64,000 nucleotides of DNA. Origin: Caenimonas sedimenti (lineage in GTDB: Bacteria; Pseudomonadota; Gammaproteobacteria; Burkholderiales; Burkholderiaceae_C). Below, in pieces: positions 57,227-64,000 of this stretch. Under the pieces are notes generated by a model. The model had not been told where the DNA came from. It was given only the letters and a program-made list of their open reading frames with translations, and searched no databases. The first letter of the stretch is position 1. Every line of letters starts with the position of its first letter. The stretch spans positions 1-64,000 of the forward strand of contig NZ_VOBQ01000006.1 in NCBI RefSeq assembly GCF_007833165.1, in the 5' to 3' direction. A program made the position numbers and the translations under genes.

Positions 57227-57997
57227 ATGTTGAAAGGCAAGACCGCCCTCGTCACGGGCTCCACCAGCGGCATCGGGCTGGGCATCGCCAAGGCCCTGGC
57301 GCGCCAGGGGGCCAACGTCATGCTGAACGGATTCGGCGACGTCGAGGGCCCCAAGGCGGAAGTGGCGGCGCTGGGCGTGCAGGTGGGTTACCACGGCGCC
57401 GACATGAGCAAGGCCGCCGAGATCGAGGCCATGATGAAAGCCGCGGCCGCGCAGTTCGGCCGCGTCGACATCCTCGTCAACAACGCGGGCATCCAGCACG
57501 TGGCCCCGGTGGAGGACTTCCCGCCTGAGAAGTGGGACGCCATCCTGGCCATCAATCTCTCCAGCGCCTTCCACACCAGCCGGCTCGCCCTGCCCCCGAT
57601 GAAGTCCGCCAACTGGGGCCGCATCATCAACGTCGCCTCGGTGCACGGACTGGTCGCGTCGGCGCAGAAGTCGGCCTATGTGGCCGCCAAGCACGGCATC
57701 GTCGGCCTGACCAAGGTGACCGCGCTGGAAAACGCCACCACCGGCATCACCTGCAACGCCATCTGCCCGGGCTGGGTGCTGACGCCGCTGGTGCAGAAGC
57801 AGGTGGATGCGAAGGCGGCCGCGCTGGGCCTGTCGAATGAAGACGCCAAGAAGCAGCTGCTGGCCGAGAAGGAACCGTCGCTGCAGTTCACCACGCCCGA
57901 AGAACTCGGCGAGCTCGCCGTGTTCTTCTGCTCGCCGGCCGCGAACAACGTGCGCGGCGTGGCCTGGAACATGGACGGGGGCTGGGCGGCGCAGTAA
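57227..57997 (+). CDS. bdhA: D-3-hydroxybutyrate dehydrogenase
   Basis: This NAD-dependent SDR interconverts 3-hydroxybutyrate and acetoacetate, the last step of PHB breakdown. Key parts are TGSTSGIGLGIA (residues 10-21), NNAGIQHVAPVEDFP, SVHGLVASAQKSAYVAAKHG (Ser, Tyr and Lys), CNAICPGWVLTPLV, and LFTTPEELGELAVFF-type C-terminal segment with NVRGVAWNMDGGW. 256 aa. The ATG has CGGAG about eight bases upstream; an in-frame ATG at 57140 would overlap the divergent gene. Together with phaR it points to PHB metabolism in this organism. Confidence 0.92.
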   Translation: MLKGKTALVTGSTSGIGLGIAKALARQGANVMLNGFGDVEGPKAEVAALGVQVGYHGADMSKAAEIEAMMKAAAAQFGRVDILVNNAGIQHVAPVEDFPPEKWDAILAINLSSAFHTSRLALPPMKSANWGRIINVASVHGLVASAQKSAYVAAKHGIVGLTKVTALENATTGITCNAICPGWVLTPLVQKQVDAKAAALGLSNEDAKKQLLAEKEPSLQFTTPEELGELAVFFCSPAANNVRGVAWNMDGGWAAQ

Positions 57998-58000
57998 CCG

Positions 58001-58816
58001 TCAAGCGCCCAGCACCAGCTCGCGCTGGTGTGTGCGCTCGAAGCGCTCGTCCGCCAGGTCGTAATCCCAGCGTTCGACGGTGCAGGAACGCGGCGCTCCC
58101 TCCGCCGGTGGCTGCCACCGCACCACGTTGACCGAATTGGGCGTCCCATGCCGCACCCGGTGCGACACCGCCGTCCCCGCCTGCAGGCAATACAGCGCGC
58201 GCGGGGTGCCCGCGGCACGCTGGCACAAGTCGCTCACGTACGGCAGGTGGATGTGCCCGCCGAGCACCAGGTCGGCACCGGCCCGGGACCAGGCCTGCAC
58301 GGCGGCCTCGCCGCCATGCAGGCGATCTTTCTCGTCCTCTTCCCGCATCACGCAGGCCGGCTGGTGGGTCACCACGACCCGCAACTGGCCGCGGCGCGCC
58401 CCACCCAGGCGCCGCACCACGCGCTGCACCTGTGCAGAGGACACTTCGCCATCCTTGTGGCGCTCCGGCCGCGTCGTGTTCACGCCCACCAGCAGCAGGT
58501 CGGGCAGGTCGATCTCGGGTTCCAGCTCGGCGCCGAAAGCCGCGCGGTAACCCGCATAGGGATTGAACAGCCGCGCCGCGAGGTTGTAGAGCGGGATGTC
58601 GTGGTTGCCCGGTAGCGTCAGCAGGTTCGCCACGCCCAGCGAATCGCAGAAACGCCGTGCCGCCTCGAATTCGGCTGGTCGTGCGCGCTGCGTGATGTCG
58701 CCGCTGTGCACCACGGCGTCGGGCGCCAGCTCGCGCGCGAGAGCCTGCAGCGCCGTGACCACCTTGGGCTGCTCCGTGCCGAAGTGCGTGTCGGAGATGT
58801 GCAGCAGCACCGTCAT
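58001..58816 (-). CDS. Calcineurin-like metallophosphoesterase, 271 aa
   Basis: This is a predicted dimetal phosphoesterase. The five metal/phosphate motifs appear in order: LHISDTHFG (residues 5-13), VVHSGDITQ, LPGNHDIP, VVTHQPACV and VLGGHIHLP. That order matches CpdA/Icc-like phosphodiesterases as well as lipid-linked phosphohydrolases. The 5' ATG overlaps the stop of the lipid-kinase gene by four bases, so a substrate related to phosphatidate or cyclic nucleotides is a fair guess only. It converges with bdhA, three bases apart. No signal peptide. Confidence 0.88.
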   Translation of the reverse strand: MTVLLHISDTHFGTEQPKVVTALQALARELAPDAVVHSGDITQRARPAEFEAARRFCDSLGVANLLTLPGNHDIPLYNLAARLFNPYAGYRAAFGAELEPEIDLPDLLLVGVNTTRPERHKDGEVSSAQVQRVVRRLGGARRGQLRVVVTHQPACVMREEDEKDRLHGGEAAVQAWSRAGADLVLGGHIHLPYVSDLCQRAAGTPRALYCLQAGTAVSHRVRHGTPNSVNVVRWQPPAEGAPRSCTVERWDYDLADERFERTHQRELVLGA

Positions 58817-59751
58817 GCGGCACCGCCTCCGCCGTCCACCGGCTTCAGCAGCATCAACGGCTTGGGCGACACCGAAAATCGCAGGGGGGGCTGCATGCGG
58901 ACCACTTCGCCATCGGTCGCCACCTCCAGCGAGCGCCGCGTGCCGGTTTTCACCGTTAGCGACCGGAAAGCAAAGCTGTCGAGTTCCTCGCTGTCGCCGA
59001 GCCGCCCCGTGACGCCACGCAACAGCAGGCGCCACTTGGCCCAGCGGCCCTGCGGACGCGGCGCGAGAGCAGCCAGGGTGCCGCGGCCCGCCGTACCCAT
59101 CACCTCCGGCCCGATGCCGACGCGTTCCAGCTGCTCCCGGTTGTTCCCGACGAACAGCGTCGGGGTGCGCAGGTTGCGCAATTGACCATCCTGCTCGATC
59201 TCGAGCACGAGCCGGCGCCGCCAGCCAAGCAACGAGACAATGCCCGAAAGCAGCGCAACCCAGCGATGGCGTCCCAGCTTCTGCTTGAAGGCTTCCCGGT
59301 CGCTCAGCACGCGCGGGTACAGGCCGATGCTGGCGTTGACCAGGAAGACGCGCTGGTTCACCAGCCCCACGGCCACAGGCACCGGCTGCGCGGCCAGCAG
59401 GCAACGCGTCGCGTCCTCGGCTTCGAGCGGCAGGCCGTGCTCGCGCGCGAACAGGTTGAAAGTGCCCTGCGCGATCACGCCCAGGGTGCAGCCCTCGGTC
59501 AGCGCCGCCTGCGCGGCGCTGTTCAAGGTGCCGTCGCCGCCGACGGCCACCAACGCGCCGCCGGTTTCGCGCGCACGGCGGGCCGCCGTGCGGCAGGCCG
59601 ACGCGATGTCAGGCGCGGGCACTTCGATGATTTCATGGGGGCGGCCGCTCGCCGCCAGCACGGCGGCGATGCGGTCGCGGGTCTCACGGGCTTCGTTTTC
59701 CCCGGAGCCTGGATTGAGCACCACGAAGAGCGGTGGAGGCGTGTCGGGCAT
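58813..59751 (-). CDS. Diacylglycerol/sphingoid-type lipid kinase, 312 aa
   Basis: This is a soluble lipid kinase of the DAGK catalytic family (YegS/DgkB-like). The ATP-binding GGDGTLNSAAQAAL is at about residue 75, followed by GVIAQGTFNLFAREHGLP. The C-terminal beta-sandwich contains NRVFLVNASIGLYP-type and the FVGNNREQLERVG segments. It likely phosphorylates diacylglycerol to recycle it to phosphatidate. It overlaps the phosphoesterase gene by four bases. A TACAGT sits six bases before the ATG with no Shine-Dalgarno. Confidence 0.87.
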   Translation of the reverse strand: MPDTPPPLFVVLNPGSGENEARETRDRIAAVLAASGRPHEIIEVPAPDIASACRTAARRARETGGALVAVGGDGTLNSAAQAALTEGCTLGVIAQGTFNLFAREHGLPLEAEDATRCLLAAQPVPVAVGLVNQRVFLVNASIGLYPRVLSDREAFKQKLGRHRWVALLSGIVSLLGWRRRLVLEIEQDGQLRNLRTPTLFVGNNREQLERVGIGPEVMGTAGRGTLAALAPRPQGRWAKWRLLLRGVTGRLGDSEELDSFAFRSLTVKTGTRRSLEVATDGEVVRMQPPLRFSVSPKPLMLLKPVDGGGGAA

Positions 59752-59793
59752 CGGGGCACTGTAGAGCCCCGGTGCGTGAAGCCCTGTCGGACA

Positions 59794-60495
59794 CTAGCGC
59801 AACTGGACGGAGCCCGAGACCGTGACCGTGACGGCGCTCTTCCCCGCTTCGACCGGCACGGCGGCATCGGCCAAGGCGGCCTTGGCTTCCATCGCCATCA
59901 TCCGGGGGCGCGGCTGGAAGCCCGGCTCGCTCGCGTTCACCGACACCTCGCGCAGCGTGTAGCCCGAGAAGCCGAAGCCCTTGGCGAGTTCGGCCGCGCG
60001 CGCCTTGAAACGCTCGATGGCCTGCGCCTGTGCCTCGCCCTCGACCTTGTTGCGCTGTTCGCGGCTCAGGCCGAAGCTCACGCCGCCCAGCGTCATGGTC
60101 TGGATGCGGCCGGCCGTCTGGGTGATGCGCGGGAAATCGCGCCCTTCCAGCACCAGCTCGGCGGTACCCTGCCACCCGCTCATCTTGCCGTCGCGGCCGT
60201 GTCGCGGATAGAGAGCAAAGTTGCCGGTGCGTACATCCAGCTGGCCTGGCTGTGCGTTCTTGCGCGCCTCGTTGAGCGCGGCGTCCAGCGCCGTCTTCAG
60301 CTGCGTCTGCACCACCGCGGCGTCGGCGCCTTCGCGGGCCGTCGTCAGGTTCATCACCAGCAGGTCCTGCTGGACTTCGACGGTCCCGCGAGCTTCCAGT
60401 TGCAGGACGTTTTGCGGTGGCGGGTAGGGAACGGTCTGGGCGGAAGCCGCCGAGGCCCAGAGGGCGCATGCGGCGGCGAGAGTCTTGTAGGTCAT
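59794..60495 (-). CDS. SIMPL-domain (DUF541) periplasmic protein, 233 aa
   Basis: An exported protein of the SIMPL/DUF541 family, whose role is poorly defined (oxidative or envelope stress has been suggested for relatives). The signal peptide TYKTLAAACALWASAASAQ is cleaved near residue 20. The domain contains ARGTVEVQQDLLVMNLTTAREG, LDVRTGNFALYPRHG and the C-terminal VTVTVSGSVQL. The ATG 60495 has AAGGAA upstream; an ATG six codons earlier is possible but would put extra residues before the signal peptide. Confidence 0.85.
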   Translation of the reverse strand: MTYKTLAAACALWASAASAQTVPYPPPQNVLQLEARGTVEVQQDLLVMNLTTAREGADAAVVQTQLKTALDAALNEARKNAQPGQLDVRTGNFALYPRHGRDGKMSGWQGTAELVLEGRDFPRITQTAGRIQTMTLGGVSFGLSREQRNKVEGEAQAQAIERFKARAAELAKGFGFSGYTLREVSVNASEPGFQPRPRMMAMEAKAALADAAVPVEAGKSAVTVTVSGSVQLR

Positions 60496-60533
60496 CGAGG
60501 GGGTTCCTTGCATCCGGCGCGCAGCATAGCCGC

Positions 60534-60749
60534 CTAGGGGCGGCGTGCGGGCGCGCGGTTGAAGTCGGCGAGTTGCCGGCGCAGTTCCGCCCGCTCACCT
60601 GGGGAAAGCTGCCGCGGCTGGGCCTCGCCTTGGCCAGCCGCTGACACCTGGCGAACCGTCTGGCGCAGCTCGCCTCCCGCGGGTGAAGCCAGCGCTGGCA
60701 GGGCCGCCGCGAAGAACCAGAAGAGCAGGAAGGATGACTTCATACGCAT
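60534..60749 (-). CDS. Small exported protein divergent from ompR, 71 aa
   Basis: A signal peptide (MKSSFLLFWFFAAALPALA) is followed by about 47 residues that are Gln/Arg/Ala-rich (LRQTVRQVSAAGQGEAQPRQ, LSPGERAELRRQLADFNR). The second half resembles the short helical ends of periplasmic metal-stress or zinc-resistance-type small proteins, but no family is firmly recognised. Two ATGs six bases apart (60749, 60743) are equally possible; neither has a strong Shine-Dalgarno. It diverges from the ompR gene across 159 bases that contain the paired TTTGTAACA/TGTTACAAA sites, so it may share that control. Confidence 0.65.
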   Translation of the reverse strand: MRMKSSFLLFWFFAAALPALASPAGGELRQTVRQVSAAGQGEAQPRQLSPGERAELRRQLADFNRAPARRP

Positions 60750-60812
60750 GCAACGGTCGAGCGTACAGGCCGCTCACATCGCTGCTGTGAACGACTGCGC
60801 CCTCGGGCAACA

Positions 60813-60890
60813 TTTGTAACACTGTGAAAAGCACCTCGGAAAAACCCGCACGGCCGGGTGCATGGCCCTCAGAATCGGCTCTGTTACAAA
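60813..60890. promoter_or_regulatory. Paired OmpR-like half-sites in the ompR upstream region
   Basis: TTTGTAACA (60813-60821) and TGTTACAAA (60882-60890) are perfect 9-bp inverted copies, 60 bases apart, in the only sizeable gap of this locus. They resemble the GTAACA/TGTTAC core of E. coli OmpR sites. The downstream copy lies 18 bases before the ompR ATG and may overlap its -10. Autoregulation through DNA looping is a natural reading. Confidence 0.5.
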
Positions 60891-60908
60891 TTGGATTCCC
60901 GGAGAACC

Positions 60909-61640
60909 ATGACCCAAGCAGCCGCCCGAACCGACAAGATCCTGGTGGTCGACGACGACGCACGCATTCGCGACCTGCTGCGCCGCTACCTGACCCAGGA
61001 AGGGTTCGAAGTCATCCTGGCGGAAGACGGGAAGGCCCTCAACCGCCTGATGCTGCGCGAGACGGCCGACCTGATCGTGCTCGATCTGATGATGCCGGGC
61101 GAGGACGGCCTGTCCATCTGCCGGCGGCTGCGCGCCGCCAACGACCGCACGCCGATCATCATGCTCACCGCCAAGGGTGAGGACGTGGACCGCATCGTCG
61201 GCCTGGAAGTCGGCGCGGATGACTACCTCGGCAAGCCCTTCAACCCGCGCGAACTGCTGGCCCGCGTGCACGCCGTCCTGCGCCGCCGCCCCGCGCAGGA
61301 AGCGCCCGGCGCGCCGTCGTCCGACAACGAGGTGGTGTCGTTCGGCCCCTTCGCCTTCGACCTGGGCGCCCGCACCCTGCGCAAGAACGGCGACGAACTG
61401 CCGCTGACCACCGGCGAGTTCGCCATGCTGAAGGCGCTGGTGCGGCACCCCCGCCAGCCGCTGTCGCGCGAAAAGCTCGCGCAACTGGCCCGTGGCCGCG
61501 AGTTCGAGCCCTTCGACCGCAGCCTCGACGTGCAGGTCTCCCGCCTGCGCAAGCTGATCGAGGCCGACCCGGCGTCCCCCCGCTACATCCAGACGGTCTG
61601 GGGTGTCGGCTACGTGTTCGTGCCGGACGGCGCGGGCTGA
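60909..61640 (+). CDS. ompR: OmpR-family response regulator
   Basis: This is a winged-helix response regulator of the OmpR class (RisA-like in Bordetella). The receiver domain covers residues about 9-125: VVDDDARIRDLL with Asp pair, phospho-acceptor Asp59 in LIVLDLMMPGEDGL, and the Lys in YLGKPFNPRE. The winged-helix domain at about 145-240 has LTTGEFAMLKALVRHPRQPLSR-like, RSLDVQVSRLRKLIE and IQTVWGVGYVFVP. The ATG at 60909 has GGAG five bases upstream. It is followed 62 bases on by the kinase gene. 243 aa. Confidence 0.95.
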   Translation: MTQAAARTDKILVVDDDARIRDLLRRYLTQEGFEVILAEDGKALNRLMLRETADLIVLDLMMPGEDGLSICRRLRAANDRTPIIMLTAKGEDVDRIVGLEVGADDYLGKPFNPRELLARVHAVLRRRPAQEAPGAPSSDNEVVSFGPFAFDLGARTLRKNGDELPLTTGEFAMLKALVRHPRQPLSREKLAQLARGREFEPFDRSLDVQVSRLRKLIEADPASPRYIQTVWGVGYVFVPDGAG

Positions 61641-61702
61641 CAAACGGCTGCCGAGGACGGACAATGGCCTGATGCCCAGGCCTGTCCTCCCACGCCCCCA
61701 AG

Positions 61703-63172
61703 ATGCGAACGCAAGGCGCTGAAGCCACCGGGCCGGTTCCGCTCGAAACCGGCCCCGCCCCGCTCGAAATGCGGCCCCGCGTGGGGCTGTCGCTGTTCTG
61801 GCGTACTTTCTTCCTGCTCTCGCTGCTGCTGGTCGGCTCCATCGTCGCCTGGCTGCAGACGTTCCGCGCGCTGGAATTCGAGCCGCGCGCCGTGCAGACG
61901 GCGCAGCAGATCGCCTCGCTGGTGAACCTCAGCCGCGCGGCGCTGGTCCACGCCGACCCCATCGCCCGCGTATCGCTGATCAAGACCCTGGCCGACCAGG
62001 AGGGCGTGCGCGTCCTGCCGCGCGAACCGGGCGACCGGTACTCGGCGCTGACCGGCAGCGCCATGGACCGGCGCATCGTCGACGAACTGGTCAGCCGCCT
62101 GGGCTCCGGCACCCTGATGGCCAGCGCCGTCAACGGCGAACAGGGCTTGTGGGTCGGCTTCAAGATCGAGCAGGACGCCTACTGGATGCTGCTGGACCGC
62201 ACGCGGTTCTCGCAGGTGGGCGGCCGGACCTGGCTCGTCTGGCTGATCACGGCCGCCGCCTTGTCGCTGGCCGGGGCGGCTGTCATCGCCCGCCTGATCA
62301 ACCGGCCGCTGAAGCAGCTGTCGTTCGCCGCGAGCCGCGTTCGCGATGGCGACTTCGATGCCAGCCGGCTCGACGAGAAGGCCGTGACCAGCGAAATCCG
62401 CGAGGTCAACATCGGCTTCAACCGGATGGCCCAGCAGCTCGCCAAGATCGAGCAGGACCGCGCCGTCATGCTCGCCGGCATCTCCCATGACCTGCGCACG
62501 CCCCTCGCGCGCCTGCGGCTGGAAACCGAGATGAGCGTGGTCGACGAGGACGCCCGCGCCCACATGGCCGCCGACATCGACCAGCTCGACGCCATCATCG
62601 ACAAGTTCCTCGACTACGCCCGGCCGGACCATGCCGAGCTCAAGCCCGTGATGCTGAACGACGTGGTCGAGGCCTGCGTCTATGCGATCCAGGAGCAGAC
62701 CGACATCCGCGTCAACCTCGACCTGCCGAAGAACCTGGAAGTGCTGGCCGACGAGGTCGAACTCGCCCGGGTCGTCTCCAACCTGCTGGAAAACGCGCGC
62801 CGCTACGGCAAGACGCCCGAGACCGGCATCGCGATCGTCGACGTGGCTGCCCGAGCCAGGAACGAATGGGTGCTGCTGAAGGTGCGCGACCACGGCATGG
62901 GCGTCTCACCCGACGCGCTCCCGAACCTGATCAAGCCGTTCTTCCGCGGCGACGCCGCCCGCACCGCCGCCACGGGCGCGGGGCTGGGCCTGGCGATCGT
63001 CGACAAGACGGTGCAACGCATGGGCGGCATCTTCGCGCTGGCCAACACCACCTCGGGCGGGCTCGCGGCGCACATCAAGCTGCAGCGGCCGCGGCCAGTG
63101 CAGCAGGCGGCGGCTGCCTCGGCGAAAGACCAGGCGGACAAGCGTGCCGCGCTGCGCGAAACGGCGGCTTGA
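61703..63172 (+). CDS. envZ: EnvZ/RisS-type sensor histidine kinase
   Basis: This is the membrane kinase partner of OmpR. TM1 is at about residues 32-50, a periplasmic loop of about 125 residues follows (FEPRAVQTAQQIASLVNLSR, LIKTLADQEGVRVLPR), TM2 is at about 177-197 and a HAMP domain is at about 200-250. The HisKA H box is AGISHDLRTPLARLRLETEM (His around 262), followed by NLLENARRYG, RDHGMGV and GAGLGLAIVDK. The ATG lies 62 bases after ompR with no strong ribosome binding site; an in-frame ATG at 61769 is an alternative that keeps TM1. 489 aa. Its stop is followed by the REP-like palindrome. Confidence 0.93.
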   Translation: MRTQGAEATGPVPLETGPAPLEMRPRVGLSLFWRTFFLLSLLLVGSIVAWLQTFRALEFEPRAVQTAQQIASLVNLSRAALVHADPIARVSLIKTLADQEGVRVLPREPGDRYSALTGSAMDRRIVDELVSRLGSGTLMASAVNGEQGLWVGFKIEQDAYWMLLDRTRFSQVGGRTWLVWLITAAALSLAGAAVIARLINRPLKQLSFAASRVRDGDFDASRLDEKAVTSEIREVNIGFNRMAQQLAKIEQDRAVMLAGISHDLRTPLARLRLETEMSVVDEDARAHMAADIDQLDAIIDKFLDYARPDHAELKPVMLNDVVEACVYAIQEQTDIRVNLDLPKNLEVLADEVELARVVSNLLENARRYGKTPETGIAIVDVAARARNEWVLLKVRDHGMGVSPDALPNLIKPFFRGDAARTAATGAGLGLAIVDKTVQRMGGIFALANTTSGGLAAHIKLQRPRPVQQAAAASAKDQADKRAALRETAA

Positions 63173-63182
63173 ATGTGCCTCC

Positions 63183-63266
63183 TGTAGGCTGGGTTGCGCG
63201 GAAGCGCACCTCAGCGTTTCGGGTTCGCCGGGGGGCGCTGGGGTCGCTGCGCGAACCCAGCCTACA
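63183..63266. repeat. REP-like long inverted repeat between envZ and ispF
   Basis: TGTAGGCTGGGTT (63183-63195) and AACCCAGCCTACA (63254-63266) form a perfect 13-bp inverted repeat that continues imperfectly with GCGCG-type bases, around a 58-base centre. The right arm contains the ispF stop codon. Sequences of the type TAGG-TGGGTT...AACCCA-CCTA recur in many bacterial genomes as REP/MITE-like elements. It could also act as a bidirectional terminator. Confidence 0.75.
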
Positions 63267-63753
63267 ACTCCCCCAGCAACAGCACAACAGCCCGAGCCTC
63301 GATGCTCTGCCCCATGCCGACCGGGCCGAGCTTCTCAGCCGTCTTGGCTTTCACGTTGACGGCAGCCGGTGCCAGGCCGAGCGCCTGAGCGATTCGCGCA
63401 CGCATGGCATCGATGTGCGGCGCCAGCTTCGGCGCCTGCGCGACGATGGTGCTGTCGATGTTGGAGATGCGCCAACCCTCGGCCTGGACACGCTTGGCCG
63501 CCTCGGCCAGCAGGACGATCGAATCGGCGCCACGGAAGCGCTCATCGGTATCCGGGAAATGACGGCCGATGTCGCCCAGCCCGGCGGCACCCAACAAAGC
63601 GTCCGTGATCGCATGCAGCAGTGCGTCGGCGTCCGAATGCCCCAGCAACCCTCGCTCGTACGGAATCTCGACGCCGCCCAGCAGCAGCTTGCGGCCGGGC
63701 ACGAGGGCGTGTGTGTCCCAGCCCTCGCCCACCCGGATCAGCATGGGGGCCAT
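63262..63753 (-). CDS. ispF: 2-C-methyl-D-erythritol 2,4-cyclodiphosphate synthase
   Basis: IspF cyclises CDP-ME-2-phosphate in the MEP pathway. The 163-aa chain has [15 protein letters not shown] with metal-binding Asp/His, [43 protein letters not shown], and the C-terminal [25 protein letters not shown] (residues spread over the last third). The ATG overlaps the ispD stop by one base (TGATG). Its last three codons lie in the REP-like repeat. Confidence 0.96.
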   Translation of the reverse strand: MAPMLIRVGEGWDTHALVPGRKLLLGGVEIPYERGLLGHSDADALLHAITDALLGAAGLGDIGRHFPDTDERFRGADSIVLLAEAAKRVQAEGWRISNIDSTIVAQAPKLAPHIDAMRARIAQALGLAPAAVNVKAKTAEKLGPVGMGQSIEARAVVLLLGEL

Positions 63754-64000
63754 CACCTGCGCCCGCGCAGCACCGCTTCGGCCATGGCGAAGTCTTCCGG
63801 GTACGTCACCTTGAAATTCTGGGCACCCGCTGGCACCAGCAGCGGCTTCAGGCCCATGGCCTCGATCGCGCTGGACTCGTCGGTGATGCTGTTGTCCGCA
63901 CCTTCCAGCGCCTGGCGCAACATGCCGAGGCGGAACATTTGCGGCGTCTGGGCCAGCCACTTGTCGTCGCGCGACAGCGTGCTGGCGACCCGGCCGCCCT
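63753..64000 (-). CDS. ispD: 2-C-methyl-D-erythritol 4-phosphate cytidylyltransferase, 3' part
   Basis: Only the last 82 codons are inside the window; the gene continues past the right edge. The visible part reads through [20 protein letters not shown], then [50 protein letters not shown], which matches the C-terminal substrate-binding end of IspD. It is translationally linked to ispF. IspD makes CDP-ME from MEP and CTP, one step after the Dxr product found at 37-38 kb. Confidence 0.93.
   Translation of the reverse strand, partial: GGRVASTLSRDDKWLAQTPQMFRLGMLRQALEGADNSITDESSAIEAMGLKPLLVPAGAQNFKVTYPEDFAMAEAVLRGRR

Noticed and set aside
61672..61722. A 16-codon open frame starting at ATG 61672 behind GACAAT, before envZ.
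   Set aside because: Too short, no conserved feature, and out of frame with envZ; GACAAT may instead be a secondary envZ promoter.

Overview
The window reads as a chromosomal segment of a GC-rich betaproteobacterium, most likely Burkholderiales/Comamonadaceae (Ramlibacter/Variovorax-like). I infer this from the gene order rpsB-tsf-pyrH-frr-uppS-cdsA-dxr-rseP-bamA-skp-lpxD-fabZ-lpxA-lpxB-rnhB, the PhaR/3-hydroxybutyrate genes, the rlmE-ftsH-folP-glmM order and the codon use. Almost all of it is coding. There is no IS element, phage, CRISPR array or integrase, and only two tRNAs. The outermost bases (1-90) carry a 17-G run and look like a poor assembly edge.

Layout. 0.1-5.0 kb: an alpha/beta hydrolase and an M14 metallopeptidase; a possible 34-residue small gene; a Tat-exported PhoX-family phosphatase preceded by a four-repeat PHO box; a small outer-membrane-type protein. 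5.1-11.1 kb: rlmE, ftsH, folP, glmM and a MOSC gene leftward, with yhbY diverging from rlmE. 11.1-17.9 kb: carA, an unknown membrane protein, carB, greA and DUF4149. 17.9-28.0 kb is the accessory part: a 1106-residue lipoprotein polysaccharide lyase; an overlapping four-gene set (alpha/beta hydrolase, patatin lipase, diiron helical-bundle protein, Sel1-like protein); a hybrid sensor kinase with a LuxR-type regulator; and an AraC regulator. 28.0-43.0 kb: the conserved translation, isoprenoid, lipid A and outer-membrane-assembly superoperon, read leftward from rpsB to a SpoU methyltransferase.

43.2-50.4 kb: amidase, DadA-like oxidoreductase and NAD(P)H-hydrate repair enzyme rightward, then an SDR and RNase R leftward. 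50.4-53.6 kb: tRNA-Leu(CAG), rimO, phaR, a SYLF protein, a small protein and tRNA-Val(GAC). 53.7-60.7 kb: relA, a hydrolase, bdhA, a phosphoesterase/lipid-kinase pair, a SIMPL protein and a small exported protein. 60.8-64.0 kb: an OmpR/EnvZ-type pair preceded by a perfect inverted repeat, a long REP-like palindrome, ispF and the 3' part of ispD.

The best candidate for an undescribed system is 21.3-26.9 kb. A patatin lipase and an alpha/beta hydrolase are translationally linked to a protein carrying the complete E/ExxH/E/ExxH diiron signature, next to a dedicated two-component system. I infer a regulated membrane-lipid modification or turnover pathway. Other items worth checking are the PHO box, the bidirectional -10 element between rlmE and yhbY, several start codons 6-7 nt behind a -10-like hexamer (possible leaderless mRNAs), the paired TTTGTAACA/TGTTACAAA sites before ompR, and the REP-like element at the end of ispF.
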